From the NCBI GenBank assembly GCA_963710205.1, contig CAVPZG010000001.1, positions 124,001 to 188,000 on the forward strand: a DNA stretch of 64,000 nucleotides, given 5' to 3'. This stretch comes from Pacificimonas sp963710205. Its GTDB lineage: Bacteria; Pseudomonadota; Alphaproteobacteria; Sphingomonadales; Sphingomonadaceae. Numbering within the stretch: position 1 is the stretch's first letter; each line of letters starts with the position of its first letter. Of this stretch, positions 57,792-64,000 are shown piece by piece. A program made the translations under genes and the position numbers. The notes beneath the pieces were generated by a model. The model did no database searches and was not told the origin of the DNA. It was given only the letters and a program-made list of their open reading frames with translations.

Positions 57792-58349
57792 CTAGAAGTG
57801 CAGCACCACCGCCGCATTCGGGCGGATGGATTGAAAGTTTTCGAACGTGTCGACGCCGACGCGCAGACGGACGCCCGACTGGCCGGTAATACCACCCAGA
57901 CCGATGTCCTGCGGTCCGACTTCAAAGCCCATGCCATAAAGCATGCCCTTGTCATCCTTGAACGCGCGCTCTTCCTCGATCCACTGATAGCCGACCTTGC
58001 CGAAGAACAGGCCGGACTCGCCGATACGGATACCGAAACGGCCGGCAACGCCATATTCCCAGTCGATTTCGTCGAAACCATAGGCACCATTGCCCTCGAC
58101 ACCGACGAAGAACATGTCGAGAGGGACGTTCACGCCGACCGTACCCGTGATGAGCGAGCCATCCGTGGTGTCGGGGGCGCCTCCGAGCGGCGTTTTATCT
58201 GTCCGGTCGAAATCATGATAGGCACCGCCAATGGCGACATAGGGCTCGATGCCAAAGGCCTTGCTGCCGTCGGGGGAGGTTTCCTGCGCGCTGGCGGCGA
58301 AGGGAAGGGTAAGGGCGGCCGCAGCCACCATCGCAAATTTGATATTCAT
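57792..58349 (-). CDS. Outer membrane beta-barrel porin-like protein
   Basis: A 185-residue protein with a clear signal peptide (1-21, cleavage after ASA), then alternating strands such as GIEPYVAIGGAYHDFD, DMFFVGVEGNGAYGF, AGRFGIRIG and GLFFGKVGYQWIEEE, ending in a terminal aromatic residue, VLHF, as beta-barrel proteins do. The family (OmpW/OmpA-like 8-stranded beta-barrel) is not assigned precisely. It is a minus-strand gene with its own upstream region from 58350 to 58430. Confidence 0.88.
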   Translation of the reverse strand: MNIKFAMVAAAALTLPFAASAQETSPDGSKAFGIEPYVAIGGAYHDFDRTDKTPLGGAPDTTDGSLITGTVGVNVPLDMFFVGVEGNGAYGFDEIDWEYGVAGRFGIRIGESGLFFGKVGYQWIEEERAFKDDKGMLYGMGFEVGPQDIGLGGITGQSGVRLRVGVDTFENFQSIRPNAAVVLHF

Positions 58350-58632
58350 GTCTGATAATCCTTGTTTTACGCTACTTTGGAGCGTCAATACACTGACGCG
58401 CCTTCGGTTGCTCTTGGTCGCCAACCGGTCGCCCCCTGTTGCTGGCGGGCGATGCATGAGAAACGGCGGATATCGCGATTGGTTTCCAGGCTTATCGAAA
58501 CAAATCAGGGATGTGGCTTTTCCGCAACAGCCCCCGCACGGCTTGACCGAAACCGCCTGCGCGCCTATGTGCGGCCCGCTTTCAAGTAGAGCATGATGTA
58601 ATCTGACGCAGCCTGTCGCGGACAGGGGGCGC
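58350..58632. other. Long leader region upstream of ffh and the outer-membrane gene
   Basis: This non-coding stretch contains the promoter region of the minus-strand outer membrane gene (near 58350-58430) and then, on the plus strand, a leader toward ffh that contains no convincing open frame. The palindrome GAGCGTCAATACACTGACGC lies near 58379. It ends in a terminator-like hairpin. Confidence 0.5.
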
Positions 58633-58668
58633 CGCCGGTCAGCGAGGTTTCGCCCACCGGCGCTTTTT
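58633..58668 (+). terminator. Intrinsic terminator-like hairpin just upstream of ffh
   Basis: CGCCGGT at 58633-58639 pairs with ACCGGCG at 58656-58662; a second small stem GCGA/TCGC lies in the loop. CTTTTT follows at 58663-58668 on the plus strand, so it fits a rho-independent terminator pointing into ffh, whose start lies 30-50 bases further. Either a short RNA ends here or ffh is under attenuation. Confidence 0.65.
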
Positions 58669-58699
58669 GCGTTGTGCGCTGCATGTTGCGCTTAACTTG

Positions 58700-60151
58700 A
58701 TGGGAAACGGCCTTTTGTTCGAATCGCTTTCCGACCGTCTAGGCGGCGTCTTTGACAAACTTCGCGGGCGCGGTGCGCTCAGCGAAGCGGACGTGCGCGC
58801 GGCCATGCGCGAAGTGCGAATCGCGCTGCTGGAGGCTGATGTCGCCCTTCCGGTCGCCAAGGATTTCATCGACAAGGTCACGGCGCGGTCCATCGGCGCG
58901 GAGGTCACGAAATCCGTTACGCCCGGCCAGCAGGTCGTCAAGATCGTCAATGACGAACTGACCGCCATGCTGGGCGGCGAGGCGGAGGGTCTGCAGCTGG
59001 GCGTCACGCCGCCCGCCACCATCATGATGGTGGGTTTGCAGGGTTCCGGTAAGACCACGACCACGGCAAAGATCGCGCGCCGCCTGAAGATCAAGGATGG
59101 CAAGAAGGTCTTGATGGCATCCCTCGACGTGCAGAGGCCCGCCGCGCAGGAACAGCTGCGCGTGCTCGGTGAGCAGGTTGAGGTCGCGACGCTCCCCATC
59201 ATCGAGGGGCAGCAGCCCGTCGAGATCGCCAGGCGCGCGCTCCAGTCGGCAAAGCTGCAAGGCTATGACGTTCTCATGCTCGACACGGCGGGCCGGCTGC
59301 ATGTCGACGAAGCGCTGATGTCGGAAATGCAGGCCGTTGCGGACGCGGCGAAGCCGACGGAAGCGCTGTTGATTGTCGATGCGCTGACCGGCCAGGATGC
59401 CGTCAACGTCGCCAGGAATTTCTCGGAACGCATGGCGCTTACGGGCGTCGTCCTCACCCGCATGGACGGCGATGCGCGCGGCGGTGCGGCGCTTTCCATG
59501 CGCGCCGTCACGGGCAAGCCGATCAAGTTTGTCGGTACCGGCGAGAAGGTCGATGCGCTCGACGCTTTCGATCCTGCCCGCGTTGCTGGCCGCATCCTTG
59601 GGATGGGCGATGTCGTCAGCCTGGTCGAACGCGCATCGGAAGCCGTTGAGGCGGACGAAGCCGAAGCCATGGCGAAGAAGTTCGCCAAGGGCGAGTTCGA
59701 CATGAACGACCTCAAGTCGCAGCTGAATCAGATGCAGCGCATGGGAGGCATGGGCGCAATGATGTCCATGATGCCCGGCCTCGGCAAGATGAAGGCGCAG
59801 GCCGAAAAGGCGGGGGCGGACGACAACCTCCTGAAGCGGATGGAAGCCATCATTCTCTCCATGACACTGAAGGAGCGCAGCAAACCGCAGCTCCTCAATG
59901 CCAGGCGCAAGATCCGCATCGCCAATGGCGCGGGGACGACCGTGCAGGAGGTGAACCGCCTCCTCAAAATGCACAAGGAAATGTCCACCGCCATGAAGAA
60001 GATCAAGAAGATGGGCGGCCTCAAGGGCTTTGCCAAGATGCTCGGCCTGGGGTCGGGAGGCCCGGGAGCCGGTGACATGCCCGATCTTGGCGGTCTTGCC
60101 GGTGGGAACATGCCGAAACTGCCCCCCGGCTTCGACAAGTTCGGCCGATGA
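58700..60151 (+). CDS. ffh: Signal recognition particle protein Ffh
   Basis: A protein of about 483 residues. N-domain, then the GTPase P-loop GLQGSGKTTT, DVQRPAAQEQL, DTAGRLHVDEALM and TRMDGDARGG motifs in order. The C-terminal M domain is rich in Met (for example GMGAMMSMMPGLGKMKAQ), which binds signal sequences and SRP RNA. The ATG at 58700 is taken here; a TTG at 58715 (L-F-E-S-L-S-D-R-L, the classic first strand) is a good alternative since no clear ribosome binding site is seen for either. rpsP follows after 86 bases. Confidence 0.95.
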   Translation: MGNGLLFESLSDRLGGVFDKLRGRGALSEADVRAAMREVRIALLEADVALPVAKDFIDKVTARSIGAEVTKSVTPGQQVVKIVNDELTAMLGGEAEGLQLGVTPPATIMMVGLQGSGKTTTTAKIARRLKIKDGKKVLMASLDVQRPAAQEQLRVLGEQVEVATLPIIEGQQPVEIARRALQSAKLQGYDVLMLDTAGRLHVDEALMSEMQAVADAAKPTEALLIVDALTGQDAVNVARNFSERMALTGVVLTRMDGDARGGAALSMRAVTGKPIKFVGTGEKVDALDAFDPARVAGRILGMGDVVSLVERASEAVEADEAEAMAKKFAKGEFDMNDLKSQLNQMQRMGGMGAMMSMMPGLGKMKAQAEKAGADDNLLKRMEAIILSMTLKERSKPQLLNARRKIRIANGAGTTVQEVNRLLKMHKEMSTAMKKIKKMGGLKGFAKMLGLGSGGPGAGDMPDLGGLAGGNMPKLPPGFDKFGR

Positions 60152-60237
60152 CCACCGGTCCCGCCCCATATCGTCATCCCGGCGATCCTTTCCTGAATCA
60201 GATCCTCCAACTTACAGAATAATCAAAGGAAAATAAC

Positions 60238-60726
60238 ATGGCAGTCGTAATTCGTCTTTCCCGTGGCGGTGCCAAGAAGCGCCCCTATTACCGCGTCGTC
60301 GTTGCCGACAAGCGCAGCCCGCGCGACGGCAAGTATCTTGAGCGCATCGGCAGCTATAACCCGCTGCTTCCGAAGGACTCCGAGGACCGCGTCAAGATCG
60401 ACGTTGAGCGCGCGAAGCACTGGCTCAGCGTCGGCGCTGTCCCCTCCGATCGCGTCGCCCGCTTCCTGGATGCCGAAGGCCTCATCAAGCGTGAAGTCCG
60501 CAACAATCCGAAGAAGGGCGAACCCGGCGCCAACGCCAAGGCCCGTATCGAAGAACGCGCCGAAAAGGCGGCCGCCGCAGAGGAGGCGAAGAAAGAGGCC
60601 GAGACCGCAGCCGCCGAGGCCCCTGCTGAGGAGGCTCCCGCCGAGGAAGCCGCGACTGAGGAAGCGCCTGCCGCAGACGAGAGCGCATCGGAAGAGCCCG
60701 CCGCAGACGCCGACAAGGCCGAGTAA
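60238..60726 (+). CDS. rpsP: 30S ribosomal protein S16 with extended tail
   Basis: A 162-residue protein. The S16 core (about 1-85) starts MAVVIRLSRGGAKKRPYYRV and carries RDGKYLERIGSYNPLLPKD and RAKHWLSVGAVPSDRVARFL. It is followed by an 80-residue Ala/Glu-rich, low-complexity tail that E. coli S16 (82 residues) lacks. Such tails are common in alphaproteobacterial S16. AAAGGA lies 8 bases before the ATG. The gene is in the standard ffh-rpsP-rimM order. Confidence 0.96.
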   Translation: MAVVIRLSRGGAKKRPYYRVVVADKRSPRDGKYLERIGSYNPLLPKDSEDRVKIDVERAKHWLSVGAVPSDRVARFLDAEGLIKREVRNNPKKGEPGANAKARIEERAEKAAAAEEAKKEAETAAAEAPAEEAPAEEAATEEAPAADESASEEPAADADKAE

Positions 60727-60752
60727 CCCTGACGGGCCTGCGCGGGAACGAC

Positions 60753-61271
60753 ATGTCCATGGTGAGGGAGTCTCCCGACGATCACGTCATGCTCGCCGCC
60801 ATCATCGGCGCGCACGGCGTGTCGGGAGAAGTCCGGCTGAAGCTGTTCGCGGAGTCCGTGGACAGCTTCGCCGCCTATGGGACTTACGATGCCGACGGCC
60901 GGTCCCTCACCCTGTCGTCAACCAAGCACGCCGGAAAATCGCTCGTCGCCCGTTTCGTCGAGGTCAGGACGCGCGAGGCCGCCGAGGCGCTCAAGGGCAA
61001 GCCCCTCACTGTTCCGCGCGCCGCCCTGCCCGATCCGGAAGACGACGAAATCTACGTCGCCGACCTGATCGGCCGCAGCGTCGGCACGCCGGACGGCAGG
61101 CTGGTCGGCCATATCCATGCTGTCGAAAATTATGGCGCGGGCGATATCCTCGATATCGAAAAGCCGGACGGCAAGCGCTTCATGCTCGCCTTCAGCCGCG
61201 AGGCGGTGCCGGAGGTCGGCGACAACATCGTTGTCGATCCCGACCATCTGGACGAGGCCGACCGGCCCTAG
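60753..61271 (+). CDS. rimM: Ribosome maturation factor RimM
   Basis: A 172-residue 16S rRNA-processing factor that binds S19 and helps assemble the 30S head. RimM core: LAAIIGAHGVSGEVRLKLFAES near residues 14-35 and the PRC-barrel half with DEIYVADLIGRSV and VENYGAGDILDIE, ending in EVGDNIVVDP. The ATG at 60753 is adopted; an ATG at 60759 is nearly as good. It lies 26 bases after rpsP, and in other genomes is followed directly by trmD; here two genes intervene. Confidence 0.93.
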   Translation: MSMVRESPDDHVMLAAIIGAHGVSGEVRLKLFAESVDSFAAYGTYDADGRSLTLSSTKHAGKSLVARFVEVRTREAAEALKGKPLTVPRAALPDPEDDEIYVADLIGRSVGTPDGRLVGHIHAVENYGAGDILDIEKPDGKRFMLAFSREAVPEVGDNIVVDPDHLDEADRP

Positions 61272-61463
61272 CGGCCTTATCCATCAAGCTAAATCCTGGC
61301 CCTCGCGAAGGAACGGCTGTCCTACAGTCCCGGCATTCGCTTATAGACTGATCATGAGCAGATTTCCGATTTCATTTCGCTTGAAGAACATTTTCGGTTT
61401 GCCCGCAAAATCCGCCCACGGGTGTGAAGTGGTGTGAAGCTGGCGATGACAAAGGACCCCCTC

Positions 61464-61940
61464 ATGACGGCGATTTCAGGACGCGCAGCCAGCGGGAAAA
61501 GCCGGCCGATCGTGGGCTGGCGCGAATATGTCGGCTTTCCCGATCTCGGCATCCCGTTCGTGCGCGCCAAGATCGACACCGGCGCCCGCACCAGCGCGCT
61601 CCACGCGACCCATTTGCATCATTATGAGGTCGATGGAGAGGAATGGGTCCGCTTTACCGTGCCTGCGCGGGCAGGTCGTCCGGCACACCGGGTCGAGGCC
61701 CCGCTGGCCGGCGTCAAGAAGGTCACCAGTTCCAACGGCGAAACACAAAAACGCTTCTATATTCATACGAAGTTGAAGATCGGCCGCCGCAGCTTTTCCG
61801 CTGAGGTCACCCTTACCAACCGCAGGCAGATGGGCTACGCCATGCTGGTGGGCCGCACGGCCCTGATCAGACGATTCAATGTCGATGTCGCGAAATCCTG
61901 GCTGCAGGGCGGCGGACCAACGAAGGAAATATCAGAATGA
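61464..61940 (+). CDS. Putative ATP-dependent zinc protease-like protein (RimB/DUF785 type)
   Basis: A 158-residue protein with the RimB-type aspartic-protease-like fold (Put. peptidase, PF05618): IVGWREYVGFPDLGIPFVRAKIDTGARTSALHA lies near residues 16-48 and carries the D-T-G-A catalytic-like motif, followed by TNRRQMGYAMLVGRTAL. The gene typically precedes rimK. The ATG at 61464 has AAGGA 7 bases upstream; the 5' end of the frame goes further but without a good binding site. It overlaps rimK by four bases (ATGA). Name in databases is misleading: no zinc site is seen. Confidence 0.88.
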   Translation: MTAISGRAASGKSRPIVGWREYVGFPDLGIPFVRAKIDTGARTSALHATHLHHYEVDGEEWVRFTVPARAGRPAHRVEAPLAGVKKVTSSNGETQKRFYIHTKLKIGRRSFSAEVTLTNRRQMGYAMLVGRTALIRRFNVDVAKSWLQGGGPTKEISE

Positions 61941-62842
61941 AGCTCCTCATGCTCGCCCGTAATCCGAACCTCTATTCGCACAAGCGCCTCGTTGAGGCGG
62001 CGAAAAAGCGCGGTCATACGCTCGACATCGTCAATACGCTGCGCGTTTACATGAACATCACCTCGCACCGTCCGGAAGCGTTCTACAATGGTGAAAAGCT
62101 GACCGGCTATGACGCCGTCATCCCGCGCATCGGCGCGTCGATCACGCAATATGGCCTGGCCGTGCTGCGTCAGTTCGAGATGATGGGCGTCTGGCCACTC
62201 AACGAAAGCGTCGCCATCGGCCGCAGCCGCGACAAGCTGCGTTCGATGCAGATCCTCGCCCGCGAAGGTCTCGGCCTTCCGGTCACCGCCTTCGCGCACG
62301 ACCCGAAACAGACGGATGAAGTCCTGAAGATCGCGGGCGGCGCGCCTGTCGTCATCAAGCTTCTCGAAGGCACGCAGGGCATCGGCGTCGTTCTCGGTGA
62401 TACCGAACGCTCCGCGCGCTCCGTCATCGAGGCGTTTCGGGGGGCCAATGTGAACATTCTGGTGCAGGAGTTCATCAAGGAGGCGGGCTCGACGGACCTC
62501 CGCGTCTTCGTCGTCGGCGGCAAGGTCGTCGGCACCATGATGCGCACCGGCGCGGAGGGCGACTTCCGCTCCAATCTTCACAGGGGCGGCAGCGCCAAGA
62601 CGGTGAAAATCACACCAGAGGAGCGCTCGACCGCGATCCGCGCGGCAAAGAAGATGGGCCTCAACGTCTGCGGCGTGGACATGCTCCGCTCCAACCACGG
62701 CCCCGTCATCATGGAGGTGAATTCCTCCCCCGGCCTCGAAGGCATTGAAGGCGCGACCGGCAAGGACATTGCAGGCCAGATCATCGAGTATATCGAGGCA
62801 AACGCGAAACCGAACGCCACGCGGACAAAGGGGAAAGGGTGA
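61937..62842 (+). CDS. rimK: RimK-type ATP-grasp ligase (S6 modification)
   Basis: A 301-residue ATP-grasp enzyme that adds glutamate residues to the C-terminus of ribosomal protein S6. The ATP-grasp domain is clear: MQILAREGLGLPVTAFA, VVIKLLEGTQGIGVVL, ILVQEFIKEAGSTDLRVFVVGGKVVGTM and HRGGSAKTVKIT, then the metal-binding GPVIMEVNSSPGLEGIEGATG. The size and motifs match RimK. It is placed between rimM and trmD together with the RimB-like gene, and overlaps trmD by four bases. Confidence 0.94.
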   Translation: MKLLMLARNPNLYSHKRLVEAAKKRGHTLDIVNTLRVYMNITSHRPEAFYNGEKLTGYDAVIPRIGASITQYGLAVLRQFEMMGVWPLNESVAIGRSRDKLRSMQILAREGLGLPVTAFAHDPKQTDEVLKIAGGAPVVIKLLEGTQGIGVVLGDTERSARSVIEAFRGANVNILVQEFIKEAGSTDLRVFVVGGKVVGTMMRTGAEGDFRSNLHRGGSAKTVKITPEERSTAIRAAKKMGLNVCGVDMLRSNHGPVIMEVNSSPGLEGIEGATGKDIAGQIIEYIEANAKPNATRTKGKG

Positions 62843-63579
62843 GCTTTCACGCCCAAATCCTCACGCTCTACCCCGACATGTTCCCCGGCCCGCTCGGCGC
62901 ATCGCTGGCGGGACGGGCTCTCGCGGACGGGACATGGTCGCTCGACACCATCCAGATTCGTGATTTTGCCGACGACAGGCACCGCTCCGTCGATGACACG
63001 CCTGCGGGCGGCGGGGCGGGGATGGTCCTCAGGGCCGATGTGCTGGGGCGGGCGGTGGATCATGCCGTCGCCGCCCAGCCTGGCGCGCGCCTTCTCCACA
63101 TGAGCCCACGCGGGACGCCGCTCACGCAGGCCCGTGTCCGCAACCTTGCCGCCGGATCCGGCGTCACCATCCTCTGCGGGCGGTTCGAGGGCGTCGATCA
63201 GCGCCTGCTCGATGCGCGCGCTATCGAAGAGGTAAGCATTGGCGACTATATTCTCTCGGGCGGAGAGCTGGGGGCCATGGTCCTCCTCGATGCTTGCGTT
63301 CGGCTGCTCCCCGGAGTAATGGGCGCAACGCTGAGCGGCGAGGACGAATCGTTCGAAAACGGTCTTCTCGAATATCCGCACTACACCCGACCACAGGAGT
63401 GGGAAGGGCGCACGATCCCCGAAGTGCTGCGATCGGGGGATCATGCGCGCATCGCGGCGTGGCGTGAAAACGCGGCCCGCGAAATCACACGGCTAAGGCG
63501 GCCGGACCTTTGGGAACGTCATTCGGGCGTTCGGGTCGGGTCGCCCTCTGGTGCGCGGCGCGAGAAGAAAGACGAATGA
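62839..63579 (+). CDS. trmD: tRNA (guanine-N1)-methyltransferase TrmD
   Basis: A 246-residue SPOUT methyltransferase that makes m1G37 in tRNAs to prevent +1 frameshifting. Seen: ILTLYPDMFPGPLGASLAGRAL, DDTPAGGGAGMVLRADV, CGRFEGVDQRLLD and the knot region YILSGGELGAMVLLDACVRLLPGV, then the C-terminal domain with LEYPHYTRPQEWEGRTIPEVL and W. The start is a GTG at 62839 (GTGAGCTTTC), within the stop overlap with rimK. rplS begins 1 base after its stop. Confidence 0.97.
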   Translation: MSFHAQILTLYPDMFPGPLGASLAGRALADGTWSLDTIQIRDFADDRHRSVDDTPAGGGAGMVLRADVLGRAVDHAVAAQPGARLLHMSPRGTPLTQARVRNLAAGSGVTILCGRFEGVDQRLLDARAIEEVSIGDYILSGGELGAMVLLDACVRLLPGVMGATLSGEDESFENGLLEYPHYTRPQEWEGRTIPEVLRSGDHARIAAWRENAAREITRLRRPDLWERHSGVRVGSPSGARREKKDE

Positions 63580-63580
63580 G

Positions 63581-64000
63581 ATGAACCTCATCCAGCAGAT
63601 CAATGCCGAACAGGTAAAGAAGCACGAAGGTGCGAAAGATATTCCCGATTTCCGCGCTGGCGACACGCTGCGCGTCGGCGTCCGCGTCGTGGAGGGTGAG
63701 CGCAAGCGCATCCAGTATTTCGAGGGCGTCGTGATCGCGCGTTCGAATCGCGGCATCAACTCCAATTTCACGATGCGGAAAGTGTCGTTCGGCGAGGGCG
63801 TCGAGCGCGTGTTCCCGCTGTACAGCCCAAATGTCGATTCCATCGAATTGAAACGTCGCGGTGTCGTCCGCCGCGCAAAGCTTTACTATCTGCGTGGGCG
63901 TAGCGGTAAGTCCGCACGTATTGCCGAGCGCCGCCTCGATCAGAAGAAGACCGTTGGCGACATGGTGCCCGATGCCAGTGCATCGGACGCGCAGAAGCAG
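63581..64000 (+). CDS. rplS: 50S ribosomal protein L19 (partial, runs off the window)
   Basis: The start MNLIQQINAEQVKK and the conserved body VRVVEGERKRIQYFEGVVIARS, FTMRKVSFGEGVERVFPLYSPNVDSIELK and RRAKLYYLRGRSGKSARI (in short blocks) are L19. The gene continues beyond 64000: 140 codons are seen, more than the E. coli length (115), so the last part is again an alphaproteobacterial C-terminal extension. It lies 1 base after trmD. Confidence 0.95.
   Translation, partial: MNLIQQINAEQVKKHEGAKDIPDFRAGDTLRVGVRVVEGERKRIQYFEGVVIARSNRGINSNFTMRKVSFGEGVERVFPLYSPNVDSIELKRRGVVRRAKLYYLRGRSGKSARIAERRLDQKKTVGDMVPDASASDAQKQ

Noticed and set aside
58610..58675. A tRNA- or SRP-RNA-like fold upstream of ffh
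   Set aside because: No acceptor stem with CCA, T-loop or the conserved SRP RNA tetraloop region could be found; a terminator-like hairpin is the simpler reading.
1..64000. CRISPR arrays, integrases, transposases, toxin-antitoxin or phage genes
   Set aside because: None was found in any frame; the region is core chromosome, and the only repeats seen are short intergenic palindromes.

Overview
The window reads as a gene-dense, GC-rich chromosomal segment of an alphaproteobacterium, most likely from the order Sphingomonadales. This rests on gene content: a DUF2093 protein, a TIGR02302/DUF4175 protein, a PspF-PspA-PspB-PspC locus, petABC next to mtnP-apt, and ffh-rpsP-rimM...trmD-rplS. The assignment is by pattern recognition; no search was run. 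No rRNA, tRNA, CRISPR array, prophage or insertion sequence was found, and almost everything is core chromosome.

Layout. 1-9.3 kb: the end of a LON-domain protein, Trm112, NAD synthetase (minus), a ferredoxin-reductase-like flavoprotein, an uncharacterised envelope protein, yggT-folD-marC and rmuC. 9.3-14.2 kb: a DUF924 protein and an exported methyltransferase (minus), then the tightly overlapped run dapF-mtaB-ftsY-yciB. 14.2-16.9 kb: a lipoprotein-like beta-helix protein with a Pro-Thr linker, behind two CtrA-like boxes, and sodB broken by a one-base insertion. 16.9-21.6 kb: the psp locus. 21.6-25.9 kb: a GFA protein, ccmF-ccmG-ccmH-ccmI and two DUF465 genes. 26-38.8 kb: an SPFH protein, mutS, an alkylsulfatase-like hydrolase, a malic enzyme/phosphotransacetylase fusion, a hydrolase, two acyl-CoA dehydrogenases, an M23 peptidase, DUF2093 and a frameshifted lipase-like gene. 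38.7-50.6 kb: galU, TIGR02302, lysA, a small lipoprotein, argH (two frameshifts), tlpA, a DUF4136 protein, trpS, murJ, secB and a Tim44-like protein. 50.9-57.7 kb: apt, mtnP, petCBA, hemF and a ThDP enzyme. 57.8-64 kb: an outer-membrane protein, ffh, rpsP, rimM, a zinc-protease-like gene with rimK, trmD and the start of rplS.

The most interesting system is the psp operon. Downstream of a near-perfect sigma-54 promoter, and divergent from pspF, lie a 63-residue membrane protein, pspA, pspB, pspC and then six consecutive small genes. Each of the six encodes one N-terminal membrane helix followed by a charged coiled coil ending in variants of a PspB-like motif (L-x-x-R-h-x-x-L-E-R-I-x-T-D). They are stitched together by 1- or 4-base start/stop overlaps, and the PspC tail carries a version of the same motif. 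This looks like an in-situ expansion of the PspB module into a set of membrane-anchored coiled-coil partners.

A second theme is reading-frame damage. sodB, argH (twice) and a lipase-like gene carry single extra bases, and ccmF appears to have lost its proper stop. Three of the four clear insertions make an AA from an A on the + strand, so sequencing or assembly error must be excluded before calling them pseudogenes.
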